In this document: positions 1 to 9,030 of the stretch, in pieces
Layout: each line of letters begins with the position of its first letter
How positions within the stretch are numbered: position 1 is the stretch's first letter
Origin: Clostridiaceae bacterium Marseille-Q4149
Lineage (GTDB): Bacteria > Bacillota > Clostridia > Oscillospirales > Oscillospiraceae
Length of the DNA stretch: 64,000 nt
Reading direction: 5' to 3'
Assembly (NCBI GenBank): GCA_018228685.1
Contig: CP073691.1
Coordinates: 2,480,001-2,544,000 of the forward strand
Notes under the pieces: model-generated
What the model saw: only the letters and a program-made list of their open reading frames with translations
Database searches by the model: none
Told to the model about the DNA's origin: nothing
Program-made: the position numbers and the translations under genes

Positions 1-30
1 TCATGGAGCGCACCTCCGTTCACGGAAAAT

Positions 31-468
31 TCAGGGCTGGATGCTGTCCAGCTGGCCCACCCGGCGGGCATGGCGTCCGCCCTCAAATTCGGTGTTCAGG
101 AACACCTCCACAATGCGCTTGGCCAGGTTGGGGCCGGTGATGCCCGCGCCCAGGGCCAGCACGTTGGCGTCGTTGTGGCGGCGGGTCATTTCGGCGGACA
201 GGGAGTCCGTGCAGTGGGCGCAGCGGATGCCCTTGACCTTGTTGGCGGCGATGGAAATGCCGATGCCGGTGGTGCAGATGACAATGCCCTTTTCGCATTC
301 GCCGGAGGCCACCAGCCGGGCCACCTTCTCGCCATAAATGGGATAGTCCACGCTTTCGGTGGAGAAGCAGCCCACGTCCTCAAAGTCGATGTCGTGCTCC
401 TCCAGCCAGATGAGAATGTCCTGCTTCAGCAGATAGCCGCCGTGATCGCAGCCGATGGCAATTTTCAT
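31..468 (-). CDS. rpiB: Ribose-5-phosphate isomerase B
   Basis: RpiB/LacAB-family sugar-phosphate isomerase of 145 residues, the usual length. It should interconvert ribose 5-phosphate and ribulose 5-phosphate in the non-oxidative pentose phosphate pathway in the cytosol. The sequence shows the N-terminal GCDHGG phosphate-binding loop, the CTTGIGISIAANK segment carrying the active-site cysteine, and the RRHNDANVLALGAG segment. The start is supported by a GAGGAG ribosome binding site just upstream. It is the last complete gene of the minus-strand run that begins at hrcA, 21 bases after the PHP phosphatase gene. LacA/LacB-type or allose-phosphate isomerases share the fold, but no lac or als genes are nearby. 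Confidence 0.93.
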   Translation of the reverse strand: MKIAIGCDHGGYLLKQDILIWLEEHDIDFEDVGCFSTESVDYPIYGEKVARLVASGECEKGIVICTTGIGISIAANKVKGIRCAHCTDSLSAEMTRRHNDANVLALGAGITGPNLAKRIVEVFLNTEFEGGRHARRVGQLDSIQP

Positions 469-489
469 GATTCGTTCTCCTCTCGGGTA

Positions 490-1296
490 TCACAGGGCCT
501 GAAACAGCGGCCGGCCCCGTTCAAATGTGGTGAAATAGCGGAAGCCGCAGGTCCGCAGAAGCTCCTGGCGCTGCCGGATGAAGCAGCCCACGTCCTCCGG
601 CCGGTGGGCGTCGCTGCCCAGGGTGATGATCTCGCCGCCCAGACTGCGGTACAGCCGCAGAATATCCTCCCCCGGCAGGGGCTCGTTTCCCCGGTTGGTG
701 TTGCACTCGATGCCCACCCCCTGGGGAATGATGGCGCGGAAGATCTCCTCCACCCGGTCCATGTGGCGGCGGAAGGTCATGTGCTCCCCGTGGTGCTCGT
801 TGATATACCGCAGGGGCAGGGTCAGGTGGCCCAGCACCTGGAACCGGCCCCACCGGGCCAGGGCCAGCACATCGTCCAGATAGCTGTCGATGACACTATC
901 ATAATACGCTTCGCTGCCTTTTTCAATATAGTACAGGTCCATGTTGGCAAACTTTTTTCCGCTTAGGTGCACGGAGCCGATGACAAAGTCCAGCTCCTCC
1001 CCGGCCAGAAGCCGGTCCGCCCGGTCGAAGCTCAGCTGGGCCTCCCCCAGCTCCGCCCCCCACCGCAGGGTGATCCGGTCCCCCCACAGCGCCTGGGCCT
1101 CATGGAACTGCCGCCAGGACTCCTCCCAGTCGAAGTCGTCCCGGGGAGCCAGGGTGCCCCAGTGGATGGTGTCCACATGGTCGGTGATGCACAGCTCCCG
1201 CAGGCCCTGCCGGACGGCAGCCTCCGCCGCCTGGGCCATGGTCTGGTGCCCGTCCGGGGAGCAGGTGGAATGGACGTGATAGTCTGCAAGATACAT
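490..1296 (-). CDS. PHP-domain phosphatase, histidinol-phosphatase (HisK/HisJ) type
   Basis: A 268-residue protein of the polymerase-and-histidinol-phosphatase (PHP) family. The N-terminal DYHVHSTCSPDG motif, the ITDH motif near residue 40, VIGSVH in the middle and LGSDAHRPEDVG near the C-terminus provide the metal-binding His/Asp residues of this fold. The HisJ/HisK branch removes phosphate from histidinol phosphate in histidine synthesis, and that is the best guess. No his genes are adjacent, so the substrate is uncertain. It starts three bases after the dnaJ stop and so is probably co-transcribed with the chaperone genes. A less specific phosphoesterase role is possible. Confidence 0.8.
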   Translation of the reverse strand: MYLADYHVHSTCSPDGHQTMAQAAEAAVRQGLRELCITDHVDTIHWGTLAPRDDFDWEESWRQFHEAQALWGDRITLRWGAELGEAQLSFDRADRLLAGEELDFVIGSVHLSGKKFANMDLYYIEKGSEAYYDSVIDSYLDDVLALARWGRFQVLGHLTLPLRYINEHHGEHMTFRRHMDRVEEIFRAIIPQGVGIECNTNRGNEPLPGEDILRLYRSLGGEIITLGSDAHRPEDVGCFIRQRQELLRTCGFRYFTTFERGRPLFQAL

Positions 1297-1299
1297 GGC

Positions 1300-2430
1300 T
1301 TACTTCTTCTTCCCGAAAAAGCTGCGGTGCTTTTCGTAGTTGCCTTCGCCCAGGGTCTCGCTGAATTTCTTCAGGGCCTCCTTCTGCTCCCGGTTCAGGT
1401 CCCGGGGCGTCTCGATGGTGACGGTGACGTACTGGTCGCCCCGGCCCCGGCTGTTGAGGACGGGAATGCCCTTGCCCCGCAGCCGGAACACGGTGCCGGT
1501 CTGGGTGCCCTCGGGGATGGTGTATTTCACCCGGCCGTCGATGGTGGGGATCTCCAGCTCCGCGCCCAGCACCGCCTGGGTGAAGGTGATGGGGGCCTCG
1601 CAGAACACGGAGGTGCCCTCCCGGCGGAAGATCTCGTGGGGCCGCACCATCACGGTAATCAGCAGGTCGCCGCTGGGGCCGCCGTTGGAGCCTGCGTGGC
1701 CCTGGCCCCGCAGGGAGATGGTCTGGCCGTTGTCGATACCGGCGGGGATGTTCACCTGAATGGTCCGGCGCTTGCGAATGCGGCCGCTGCCGTGACAGTC
1801 GGGGCAGGGCTGGTGGATGATCTTGCCGGTGCCCCGGCACTTCTGGCAGGGGCCCTGGCTCTGCATGACGCCGAAGGGCGTCCGCTGGGCCTGGGTCACG
1901 GTGCCGGTGCCATGGCACTCGGGGCACACCTCCGGCGTGGTGCCGTGGGCGCAGCCGTTTCCTTTGCAGGTGGGGCAGGACTCGCTGCGCTCCACCGTCA
2001 CGGATTTCTCGCAGCCGAAGGCGGCCTCCGTGAAGTCCACGGACACGCTGGCCCGGATGCTCTCGCCCCGGCGGGGTCCGTTGCGCCGCTGCTGGCCGCC
2101 GCCGAAGCCGCCGCCGAAGAAGCTGCCGAAAATGTCGCCCAGGTCGCCGAAGTCGAAGCCGCCTGCCCCGTATCCGCCGCCCTGACCCGCGCCATAGTTG
2201 GGGTCCACCCCGGCAAAGCCGAACTGGTCATATTTCTGGCGCTTATCGGGATTGGACAGCACCTCGTTGGCCTCGTTGATCTCCTTGAACTTCTCCTCGG
2301 CCTCCTTGTCGCCGGGGTTCATGTCCGGGTGATACTTCCGGGCCAGCTTTTTGTATGCTCTTTTGATCTCGTCCTCGCTGGCGCCCTTTTCCACGCCCAG
2401 GACCTCGTAATAATCGCGTTTCTCTGCCAT
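1300..2430 (-). CDS. dnaJ: Chaperone protein DnaJ (Hsp40)
   Basis: A full-length type I DnaJ of 376 residues, the co-chaperone that stimulates DnaK ATPase and delivers unfolded clients. It has an N-terminal J domain with the KYHPDMNPG segment containing HPD. A Gly/Phe-rich linker follows at about residues 75-115. Four CxxCxGxG zinc repeats ([32 protein letters not shown]) come next, then the C-terminal substrate-binding domains. It lies 90 bases downstream of dnaK in the hrcA operon, so CIRCE/HrcA heat-shock control is expected. The family assignment is secure. Confidence 0.98.
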   Translation of the reverse strand: MAEKRDYYEVLGVEKGASEDEIKRAYKKLARKYHPDMNPGDKEAEEKFKEINEANEVLSNPDKRQKYDQFGFAGVDPNYGAGQGGGYGAGGFDFGDLGDIFGSFFGGGFGGGQQRRNGPRRGESIRASVSVDFTEAAFGCEKSVTVERSESCPTCKGNGCAHGTTPEVCPECHGTGTVTQAQRTPFGVMQSQGPCQKCRGTGKIIHQPCPDCHGSGRIRKRRTIQVNIPAGIDNGQTISLRGQGHAGSNGGPSGDLLITVMVRPHEIFRREGTSVFCEAPITFTQAVLGAELEIPTIDGRVKYTIPEGTQTGTVFRLRGKGIPVLNSRGRGDQYVTVTIETPRDLNREQKEALKKFSETLGEGNYEKHRSFFGKKK

Positions 2431-2520
2431 AACGGCCCGCTCCCTTCTCTGGGTCTTCTATCCCTGAACACCACACGAAGGGACAGGAAGCCCTGCCCCT
2501 TTCCGGTGGTGAAATTTCAC

Positions 2521-4371
<1,851 letters not shown>

Positions 4372-4416
4372 AATAATTGCCTCCTGAATATATGAAATAA
4401 AATTTGTTTACAAGGG

Positions 4417-4611
4417 TCAGTCCACCGGATACTCGGGGATCACGATGGCGGCGATGATATAGCCCAGCACGCCGCTGCCGCCCAGCAGGCTGAACAGCAC
4501 CCACGCCAGACGGATGATGGTGGGGTCCATATTGAAATACTCGGCGATCCCGGCGCACACGCCGGAGATCATCCGGTTATCCCGGCTTTTATAAAGTTTT
4601 TTTCCGTTCAT
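4417..4611 (-). CDS. Small PspC-domain membrane protein
   Basis: A 64-residue protein matching the PspC domain. It has a short basic N-terminus (KKLYKSRDNRMISGVCAGIA), then an amphipathic segment (EYFNMDPTIIRLAWVLFSL) and a hydrophobic transmembrane helix rich in Gly/Ile/Ala, ending IPEYPVD. PspC domains occur in envelope-stress proteins, but the function of stand-alone copies is unclear. An upstream in-frame ATG at 4627-4629 would add six residues; the ATG at 4611 was chosen because it avoids overlap with grpE and begins MNGKKLYKS. It sits between grpE and dnaK, an unusual insertion into the heat-shock operon that would place it under HrcA control. Confidence 0.85.
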   Translation of the reverse strand: MNGKKLYKSRDNRMISGVCAGIAEYFNMDPTIIRLAWVLFSLLGGSGVLGYIIAAIVIPEYPVD

Positions 4612-4625
4612 AGCACATGCTCCTC

Positions 4626-5192
4626 TCAATTAGCAACCTTTACCATGGCGAACCGCAGGATCTTGTCGCCCAGGGCGTATCCCTGCTGGAATACCTCCAC
4701 CACGGTGTTCTCCCCGGCCGACTCATCCTCCACATGCATCACGGCGTTGTGGCGGGCGGGGTCAAAGGGCTGGCCCAGGGCCTCAATCTGCTGTACGCCC
4801 AGCTTTTCCAGCACGGTCATGAACTGCTTGCAGATCATCTCCATACCCTGGCGGTGGGGGTCCCCCTCCTCGAACTGGGCCAGGCCCCGCTCCAGGTTGT
4901 CCAGCACCTCCAAAAAGGGCTTCACGGTGTCGGCCTTGGCGTCGCCGTACAGACTCTCCTTTTCCTTGGCGGTGCGTTTGCGGTAGTTGTCGTATTCCGC
5001 TGCCAGCCGCAGATATTTGTCGCTGGCGTCGGACACCATCTTGGCCAGCTGTTCCATTTTCTCCATCTGGTCCCGGGTGACGGTGAAGGTCTCCTCCGCC
5101 GTTTCCGGAGACGGCTCCTGCTGGGGCTGGGTCTCCGGGGTGTCCGTGTTTTCCTGTTCCTGCTTGTTTTCCTGATTCACATTCTCGCTCAT
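4626..5192 (-). CDS. grpE: Nucleotide exchange factor GrpE
   Basis: A 188-residue GrpE, the factor that releases ADP from DnaK. A low-complexity, Gln/Glu/Pro-rich N-terminal tail (about 45 residues) is followed by a long coiled-coil helix. The conserved core includes LAAEYDNYRKRTAKEK, then LEVLDNLERGL, and the C-terminal beta domain ends with VVEVFQQGYALGDKILRFAMVKVAN, typical of the family. The start codon overlaps the end of hrcA by four bases, implying translational coupling. It belongs to the hrcA-grpE-pspC-dnaK-dnaJ heat-shock operon. Confidence 0.97.
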   Translation of the reverse strand: MSENVNQENKQEQENTDTPETQPQQEPSPETAEETFTVTRDQMEKMEQLAKMVSDASDKYLRLAAEYDNYRKRTAKEKESLYGDAKADTVKPFLEVLDNLERGLAQFEEGDPHRQGMEMICKQFMTVLEKLGVQQIEALGQPFDPARHNAVMHVEDESAGENTVVEVFQQGYALGDKILRFAMVKVAN

Positions 5193-6238
5193 GTTTCCTG
5201 GTCCTCCTTGGGGGGCAGCTGGTTCTTCCCGAACATGCGGCCCAGACTCTCGGCAAAGTAGCTCAGGCGCGCCGCCACGGTGGCGTAGTCCATCCGGGTG
5301 GGTCCGACCACGCCCACCAGTCCCCGCATATTGTCTCCGATGTCATAGCTGGCCACCACCACGCTGCTGTCCCGCAGGGCCTCGTTGAGATTTTCGGGGC
5401 CGATGAGGATCTGCACCGGGCCGCCCTCCGTGGGCGCGGGCAGCTGTTCTTTATTGTCCACCATAAAGGTCATCAGGTCGTGGGCCTTGTCCGCGTCCCG
5501 GTATTCCGGGAACCGCAGGAACTCCTTGGCCCCGCCGGTAAAGACCTCCTGGCTGTTGGCTTCCTTCAATAACCGTCCGGCATATTCCACCACCTGGTTC
5601 AGCGGCAGGAACCACTGGCCGGACACCTGCTCCGACAGGCTCATGAGCCGTCCGTTCATGTCCTCCGGCCCGATGCCGGTGAAATGGGTGTTCAGCAGGT
5701 GGCTCATGTCCGGCAGGCCCCCGTCGGCCACCGGCAATTGCAGGGGCAGCAGCTGGCTTTTCACCTGGCTGTCCGACAGCATCACCACGGCGATGAAGCT
5801 GCTCTGGTCCACGGGGATCAGCTCAAAGCGCCGCACGGTGGCGGCGGTTTTGTGGTCCGCCACGGTGTAGGCGGGATAGCCCACAAAGGACGAGACCATC
5901 TGGCCCGCCCGGGCCATGACCTGGTCCGTTCCCGCCAGCTTCTCGGCCAGGGAGGTGTTGAGCTTTTCCTCCTCCTCCCGGCTCAGGGACCGCCGCTCCA
6001 TCAGCTCGTTGACGTACAGTCGGTAGCCCTTGGCGGAGGGGACCCGTCCGGCGGAGGTGTGGGGCTGTTCCAGATAGCCCATCTCCGTCAGGTCCGCCAG
6101 TTCGTTGCGGATGGTGGCGGAGCTGATCTTGCCGGGCATCCTCTGGGCGATGGCCTTGGAGCCCACCGGCTCCGCCGCCGCCACATATTCCTCCACCACG
6201 ATCTTCAGTATCTGTCTTTTTCGATCGGTCAATTCCAT
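5189..6238 (-). CDS. hrcA: Heat-inducible transcription repressor HrcA
   Basis: A 349-residue HrcA, the repressor that binds CIRCE operators and is kept active by chaperonins. The N-terminal winged helix-turn-helix spans residues 1-75, with LTDRKRQILKIVVEEYVAAAEPVGS (quoted in part) and the ISSATIRNELADLTEMGYL segment. A GAF-like domain and a dimerisation domain follow, with the typical GPTRMDYATV motif near the C-terminus. It is the first gene of the heat-shock operon, and a perfect CIRCE element lies 14 bases upstream of its start. This fits autoregulation and co-regulation of grpE, dnaK and dnaJ. Confidence 0.97.
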   Translation of the reverse strand: MELTDRKRQILKIVVEEYVAAAEPVGSKAIAQRMPGKISSATIRNELADLTEMGYLEQPHTSAGRVPSAKGYRLYVNELMERRSLSREEEEKLNTSLAEKLAGTDQVMARAGQMVSSFVGYPAYTVADHKTAATVRRFELIPVDQSSFIAVVMLSDSQVKSQLLPLQLPVADGGLPDMSHLLNTHFTGIGPEDMNGRLMSLSEQVSGQWFLPLNQVVEYAGRLLKEANSQEVFTGGAKEFLRFPEYRDADKAHDLMTFMVDNKEQLPAPTEGGPVQILIGPENLNEALRDSSVVVASYDIGDNMRGLVGVVGPTRMDYATVAARLSYFAESLGRMFGKNQLPPKEDQET

Positions 6239-6251
6239 ATCGTTTTCTCCG

Positions 6252-6278
6252 TTAGCACTCCAACTTCCTGAGTGCTAA
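6252..6278 (-). promoter_or_regulatory. CIRCE operator (HrcA binding site)
   Basis: An exact match to the CIRCE consensus: TTAGCACTC, nine bases, GAGTGCTAA. It lies just downstream of the -10 hexamer at 6283-6288 and 14 bases before hrcA, so bound HrcA would cover the transcription start. No second CIRCE was seen in the window. Confidence 0.98.
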
Positions 6279-6282
6279 ACGC

Positions 6283-6311
6283 AGTTTACCACCCCCCGCC
6301 GCCCTTGTCAA
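6283..6311 (-). promoter_or_regulatory. Promoter of the hrcA heat-shock operon
   Basis: On the minus strand there is a -35 box TTGACA (6306-6311), a 17-base spacer and a -10 box TAAACT (6283-6288), a vegetative sigma-A type promoter directly upstream of the CIRCE element. The position is consistent with HrcA repression of a housekeeping promoter rather than an alternative sigma factor. Confidence 0.85.
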
Positions 6312-6604
6312 GTGGAAGCCTTTGAATTATTTGTAAACAAAGCCGGTTTTCCGCCGGGGAAATCGCCGAAGCGCCGCCGGTGGCGGATGAAGCGAGGCGA
6401 TTTCGAGGAAGTGCCCCGGCTGGCGGGCATGACACAATGCCTGCCAGTCGGCTGGCACGATGGTGGGCAGACGCGGGCCCCGCCCTACAGGAACGGGAAG
6501 GCCGGCAGGCCGTCCGTAGGGCCCGCTGCCCTCAGCGGGCCGCGTCACCCTCGGAACAGGGCGATTTCTCCCTTGTGGTGTCACGGCAGGGATACTTTTT
6601 GACA
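6312..6604 (-). other. GC-rich structured intergenic region without a supported gene
   Basis: About 290 bases between hrcA and the CobW-type gene with no convincing coding sequence. Both strands carry short open frames, but they are rich in Pro/Arg/Gly and lack ribosome binding sites. The stretch holds several inverted repeats: GAAATCGCC (6359-6367) with GGCGATTTC (6396-6404), flanked by GCCGGGG/CCCCGGC arms; TGCCAG/CTGGCA (6442-6457); and GGCCCGCTG/CAGCGGGCC (6520-6541). The string GGGCCCCGCCCTAC recurs near 43691, downstream of aspS, so this may be a dispersed intergenic repeat. Confidence 0.5.
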
Positions 6605-6641
6605 AGCAAAAGAGGAACGGCGCAGCCGTTCCTCTTTTGCT
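6605..6641 (-). terminator. Hairpin terminator after the CobW-type GTPase gene
   Basis: A perfect 17-bp stem (6605-6621 with 6625-6641) and a three-base loop. The stem has A-rich and T-rich ends on the two strands, so it could act in either direction. It follows the stop codon of the minus-strand gene at 6677 by about 36 bases. Confidence 0.8.
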
Positions 6642-6676
6642 ATTTGTATTATTATATGCGAATATTACGCTCCGTA

Positions 6677-7606
6677 TCAGAAACTGACGTTCTCCGGGTC
6701 CGGCTTCTGGCAGGGCTTCACGCCGGTGACGTACAGCACCGGGCCCTCACCGTCATAGGCCTGGCATTTCTCCTTCTTCACGGTGGCCTGGATCTCCACC
6801 CACTGGCGGTTCTTGAACTTCTCCAGCTCCTGGCCCTTGCACACCAGGGCCAGGAACTGCATGTCGTTGTTGCAGCACACCATGGCGAAGCGGCCGGGGC
6901 AGTGGATCCCCGGGAACTTCTTGGAGTGGCACATCAGCGCCTTATACCGCACGGTGACGCCGTCGTAGCGCTGGGGGTTGTCCATCATGTCCACATACCA
7001 GATGCCGTAGTCGTTGTCCGGCACGTCCAGGTGGCCGCCGGACAGGTCAAAGGGGGACATATCGTCGGTGACGTAGTCCTCGCTGGTGCCGTCGGTGTTC
7101 TCCAGATAGATGTCCGCCCGGCGGTTCACCATCCGCAGGTTCCGGCCCCGCAGGGCCTTGCGCAGCTCCTCATTGCAGCGGTTGAAGATGATCATGTCCG
7201 CGTTGAGAATTTTTTCCATCATCAGCTGGCCCATGTTCCGCAGATACGGCTCAAAGGTGGTGGCGTCCACCAGGCACATGATCTGATACAGGATCCAGTT
7301 GGCGGGCAGGCCCTCCCGGTACAGGGGCTCGAAGCTCCACATGCCGTTGAACTCGATGATCACCTGCTTAGGGCGGTACTGCTTTTCCAGCTTCTTGAAG
7401 AACTCCGGCGTCAGCTGGGCGGGGTCGTCCACGGTGTAGGTGAAGACGTTGAACAGGGATTTGGGGTCGTACTCCGTCTCCCCTTCCTCGCAGCACAGCA
7501 GCAGCGTCCGGTCCTCGGCGGCGAAGCCGTCCTTCAGGATGCCGTTGATGAAGTCGGTTTTTCCGGCGTCCAGAAAACCGGTGATGAGATATACAGGAAT
7601 GTCCAT
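6677..7606 (-). CDS. CobW/G3E-family GTPase-like protein (atypical)
   Basis: A 309-residue protein with a G3E-type Walker A loop (GFLDAGKTDFINGIL) at the extreme N-terminus and a following beta-strand pattern like CobW GTPases. It lacks the GCxCC metal-binding motif and has CCEEGETEYD instead. The usual NKxD guanine-specificity motif reads NRCN. The C-terminal 110 residues (from about YKALMCHSKKFPG) resemble the beta-barrel domain found in some CobW-associated permease-subunit proteins. It starts 10 bases after the upstream His-rich CobW protein gene, so the two are probably made together. A partner role in metal trafficking is inference; GTPase activity is not certain. Confidence 0.75.
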   Translation of the reverse strand: MDIPVYLITGFLDAGKTDFINGILKDGFAAEDRTLLLCCEEGETEYDPKSLFNVFTYTVDDPAQLTPEFFKKLEKQYRPKQVIIEFNGMWSFEPLYREGLPANWILYQIMCLVDATTFEPYLRNMGQLMMEKILNADMIIFNRCNEELRKALRGRNLRMVNRRADIYLENTDGTSEDYVTDDMSPFDLSGGHLDVPDNDYGIWYVDMMDNPQRYDGVTVRYKALMCHSKKFPGIHCPGRFAMVCCNNDMQFLALVCKGQELEKFKNRQWVEIQATVKKEKCQAYDGEGPVLYVTGVKPCQKPDPENVSF

Positions 7607-7616
7607 AGGCGTCTCC

Positions 7617-8777
7617 TTACAGGCCGAACAGGGTCTTCAGGCCGTCCTCCTTCAGCTGGGAGCCGATGACGCACAGGCGGCCGGTGTAGTCGGCGGCACC
7701 ATAGCGCACCTCGTGCTCCTGGGGCACATAGTCAAAGTGCAGCCACTGGCCGTCGGCGGCGGGCACAATGCCCTTGGCCCGCAGGATGGCGCCGTATTCG
7801 CCGGAATCCAGGGCCGTCAGAATGCGGTCGATATCCGCCTGGGTGAACTGCTTGGGGGTCTCCGCGCCCCAGCTGGTGAACACCTCGTCGGCGTGGTGGT
7901 GATGGTGGTGGCAGGCGCACTCCGGATCGTCGCACTCGCCCTCGCCGTGATGATGGTGGTGATGCTCGTGCTCGTCGTGGTCATGGTCATGCTCATGATC
8001 ATGGTCGTGATGATGGTGCTCGTGCTCGTCCTCATCCTCGTCATGATCATGATCGTGATGATGGTGATGCTCATGCGCATCCTCGTCATGCTCGTCGTGG
8101 TCATGATGATGGTGATGATGCTCAGCCTCCTCGGCCTCGTGCTCGGCCCGCATCTTCTCCAGCAGCTCGTCGGCCAGGGACACCTTCTCCACGGCGGCCA
8201 GAATGGTCTTGCCGTCCAGCTGGTCCCAGGGGGTGGTCAGGATGGCGGCGGTGGGGTTCTTCTCCCGCAGCAGGGCCGCGGCGGCCTCCAGCTTCTCCTG
8301 GGTCAGCTTCTGGGTCCGGGACAGGATGATGGTGCCGGCGGACTCGATCTGGTTGTTATAGAACTCGCCGAAGTTCTTCATATACACCTTCACCTTGCCG
8401 GCGTCGGCCACGGTGACAAAGGAGTTCAGCTTCATATCCGGAATATCCGCCACGGTGTTCTCCACCGCCACGATGACGTCGCTGAGCTTGCCCACGCCGG
8501 AGGGCTCGATGAGGATGCGGTCCGGCTGGAACTGCTCCTTCACCTCCCGCAGGGCCTTGCCGAAGTCGCCCACCAGGGAGCAGCAGATGCAGCCCGAGGA
8601 CATTTCGGAGATCTGGATACCGGCGTCCTTCAAAAAGCCGCCGTCGATGCTGATCTCGCCGAACTCGTTTTCGATCAGCACCAGCTTCTCGCCCTGATAT
8701 GCCTCCTTCACCATCTTCTTGATGAGGGTGGTCTTACCTGCGCCCAGGAAACCGGACACGATGTCAATTTTTGTCAT
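7617..8777 (-). CDS. CobW/ZNG-type metallochaperone GTPase with His-rich tract
   Basis: A 386-residue G3E GTPase. Walker A is GFLGAGKTTLIKK (residues 9-21), the metal-binding motif is GCICCS (62-67) and a Walker-B-like ILIEPSG lies near 88. Residues 213-295 form a tract dominated by His, Asp and Glu, interrupted by the cysteine cluster ECDDPECAC. The C-terminal CobW_C-like domain ends near WLHFDYVP and LCVIGSQL. Such proteins deliver or buffer zinc, cobalt or nickel in the cytosol; the exact metal cannot be told. It is first in a two-gene operon behind a clear promoter at 8830-8857. No Zur-type operator was recognised. Confidence 0.88.
   Translation of the reverse strand: MTKIDIVSGFLGAGKTTLIKKMVKEAYQGEKLVLIENEFGEISIDGGFLKDAGIQISEMSSGCICCSLVGDFGKALREVKEQFQPDRILIEPSGVGKLSDVIVAVENTVADIPDMKLNSFVTVADAGKVKVYMKNFGEFYNNQIESAGTIILSRTQKLTQEKLEAAAALLREKNPTAAILTTPWDQLDGKTILAAVEKVSLADELLEKMRAEHEAEEAEHHHHHHDHDEHDEDAHEHHHHHDHDHDEDEDEHEHHHHDHDHEHDHDHDEHEHHHHHHGEGECDDPECACHHHHHHADEVFTSWGAETPKQFTQADIDRILTALDSGEYGAILRAKGIVPAADGQWLHFDYVPQEHEVRYGAADYTGRLCVIGSQLKEDGLKTLFGL
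7893..8141 (-). repeat. Low-complexity His/Asp/Glu codon tract inside the CobW gene
   Basis: About 250 bases made almost entirely of CAC/CAT, GAC/GAT and GAG codons encode residues 213-295 of the metallochaperone. It is an in-frame low-complexity expansion rather than a CRISPR or tandem DNA repeat, because units vary in length and order. Such tracts bind transition metals and commonly change length between strains. Confidence 0.9.
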
Positions 8778-8829
8778 AACAGTACCTTCTTTTCTTCTCC
8801 CGCCGGGCGGGACATATTCTTTCTCCTAT

Positions 8830-8857
8830 ATCATAGCCTATTTTTTCAAAATTGCAA
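8830..8857 (-). promoter_or_regulatory. Promoter of the CobW gene pair
   Basis: On the minus strand there is a -35 box TTGCAA (8852-8857), a 16-base spacer and a -10 box TATGAT (8830-8835), in an AT-rich patch between divergent genes. It lies about 50 bases upstream of the metallochaperone start. Confidence 0.7.
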
Positions 8858-9030
8858 GGGGAGGGGAAAAAATTCACATTTCCGTCCGCATCACCGGCGG
8901 TTTGTCCCGCTTTTGCCGGGTTTTGTCCCGATTTTTCGGCGGGACAGGCCGGGACAGAAACAAAAGGGTAGCCATCCGGCGAAAAATACGGTATAATGGG
9001 GGAAAATCCAAAAAGTGAGGTATTTCCCCT

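Noticed and set aside
6312..6605. Short open frames on both strands in the hrcA upstream gap
   Set aside because: Pro/Arg/Gly-rich, no ribosome binding site, and the region is full of inverted repeats and contains the operon promoter.
7893..8141. Repeated CAC/GAT units considered as a CRISPR or tandem repeat
   Set aside because: Units vary in length and are an in-frame His/Asp/Glu coding tract inside a GTPase gene, with no spacers.
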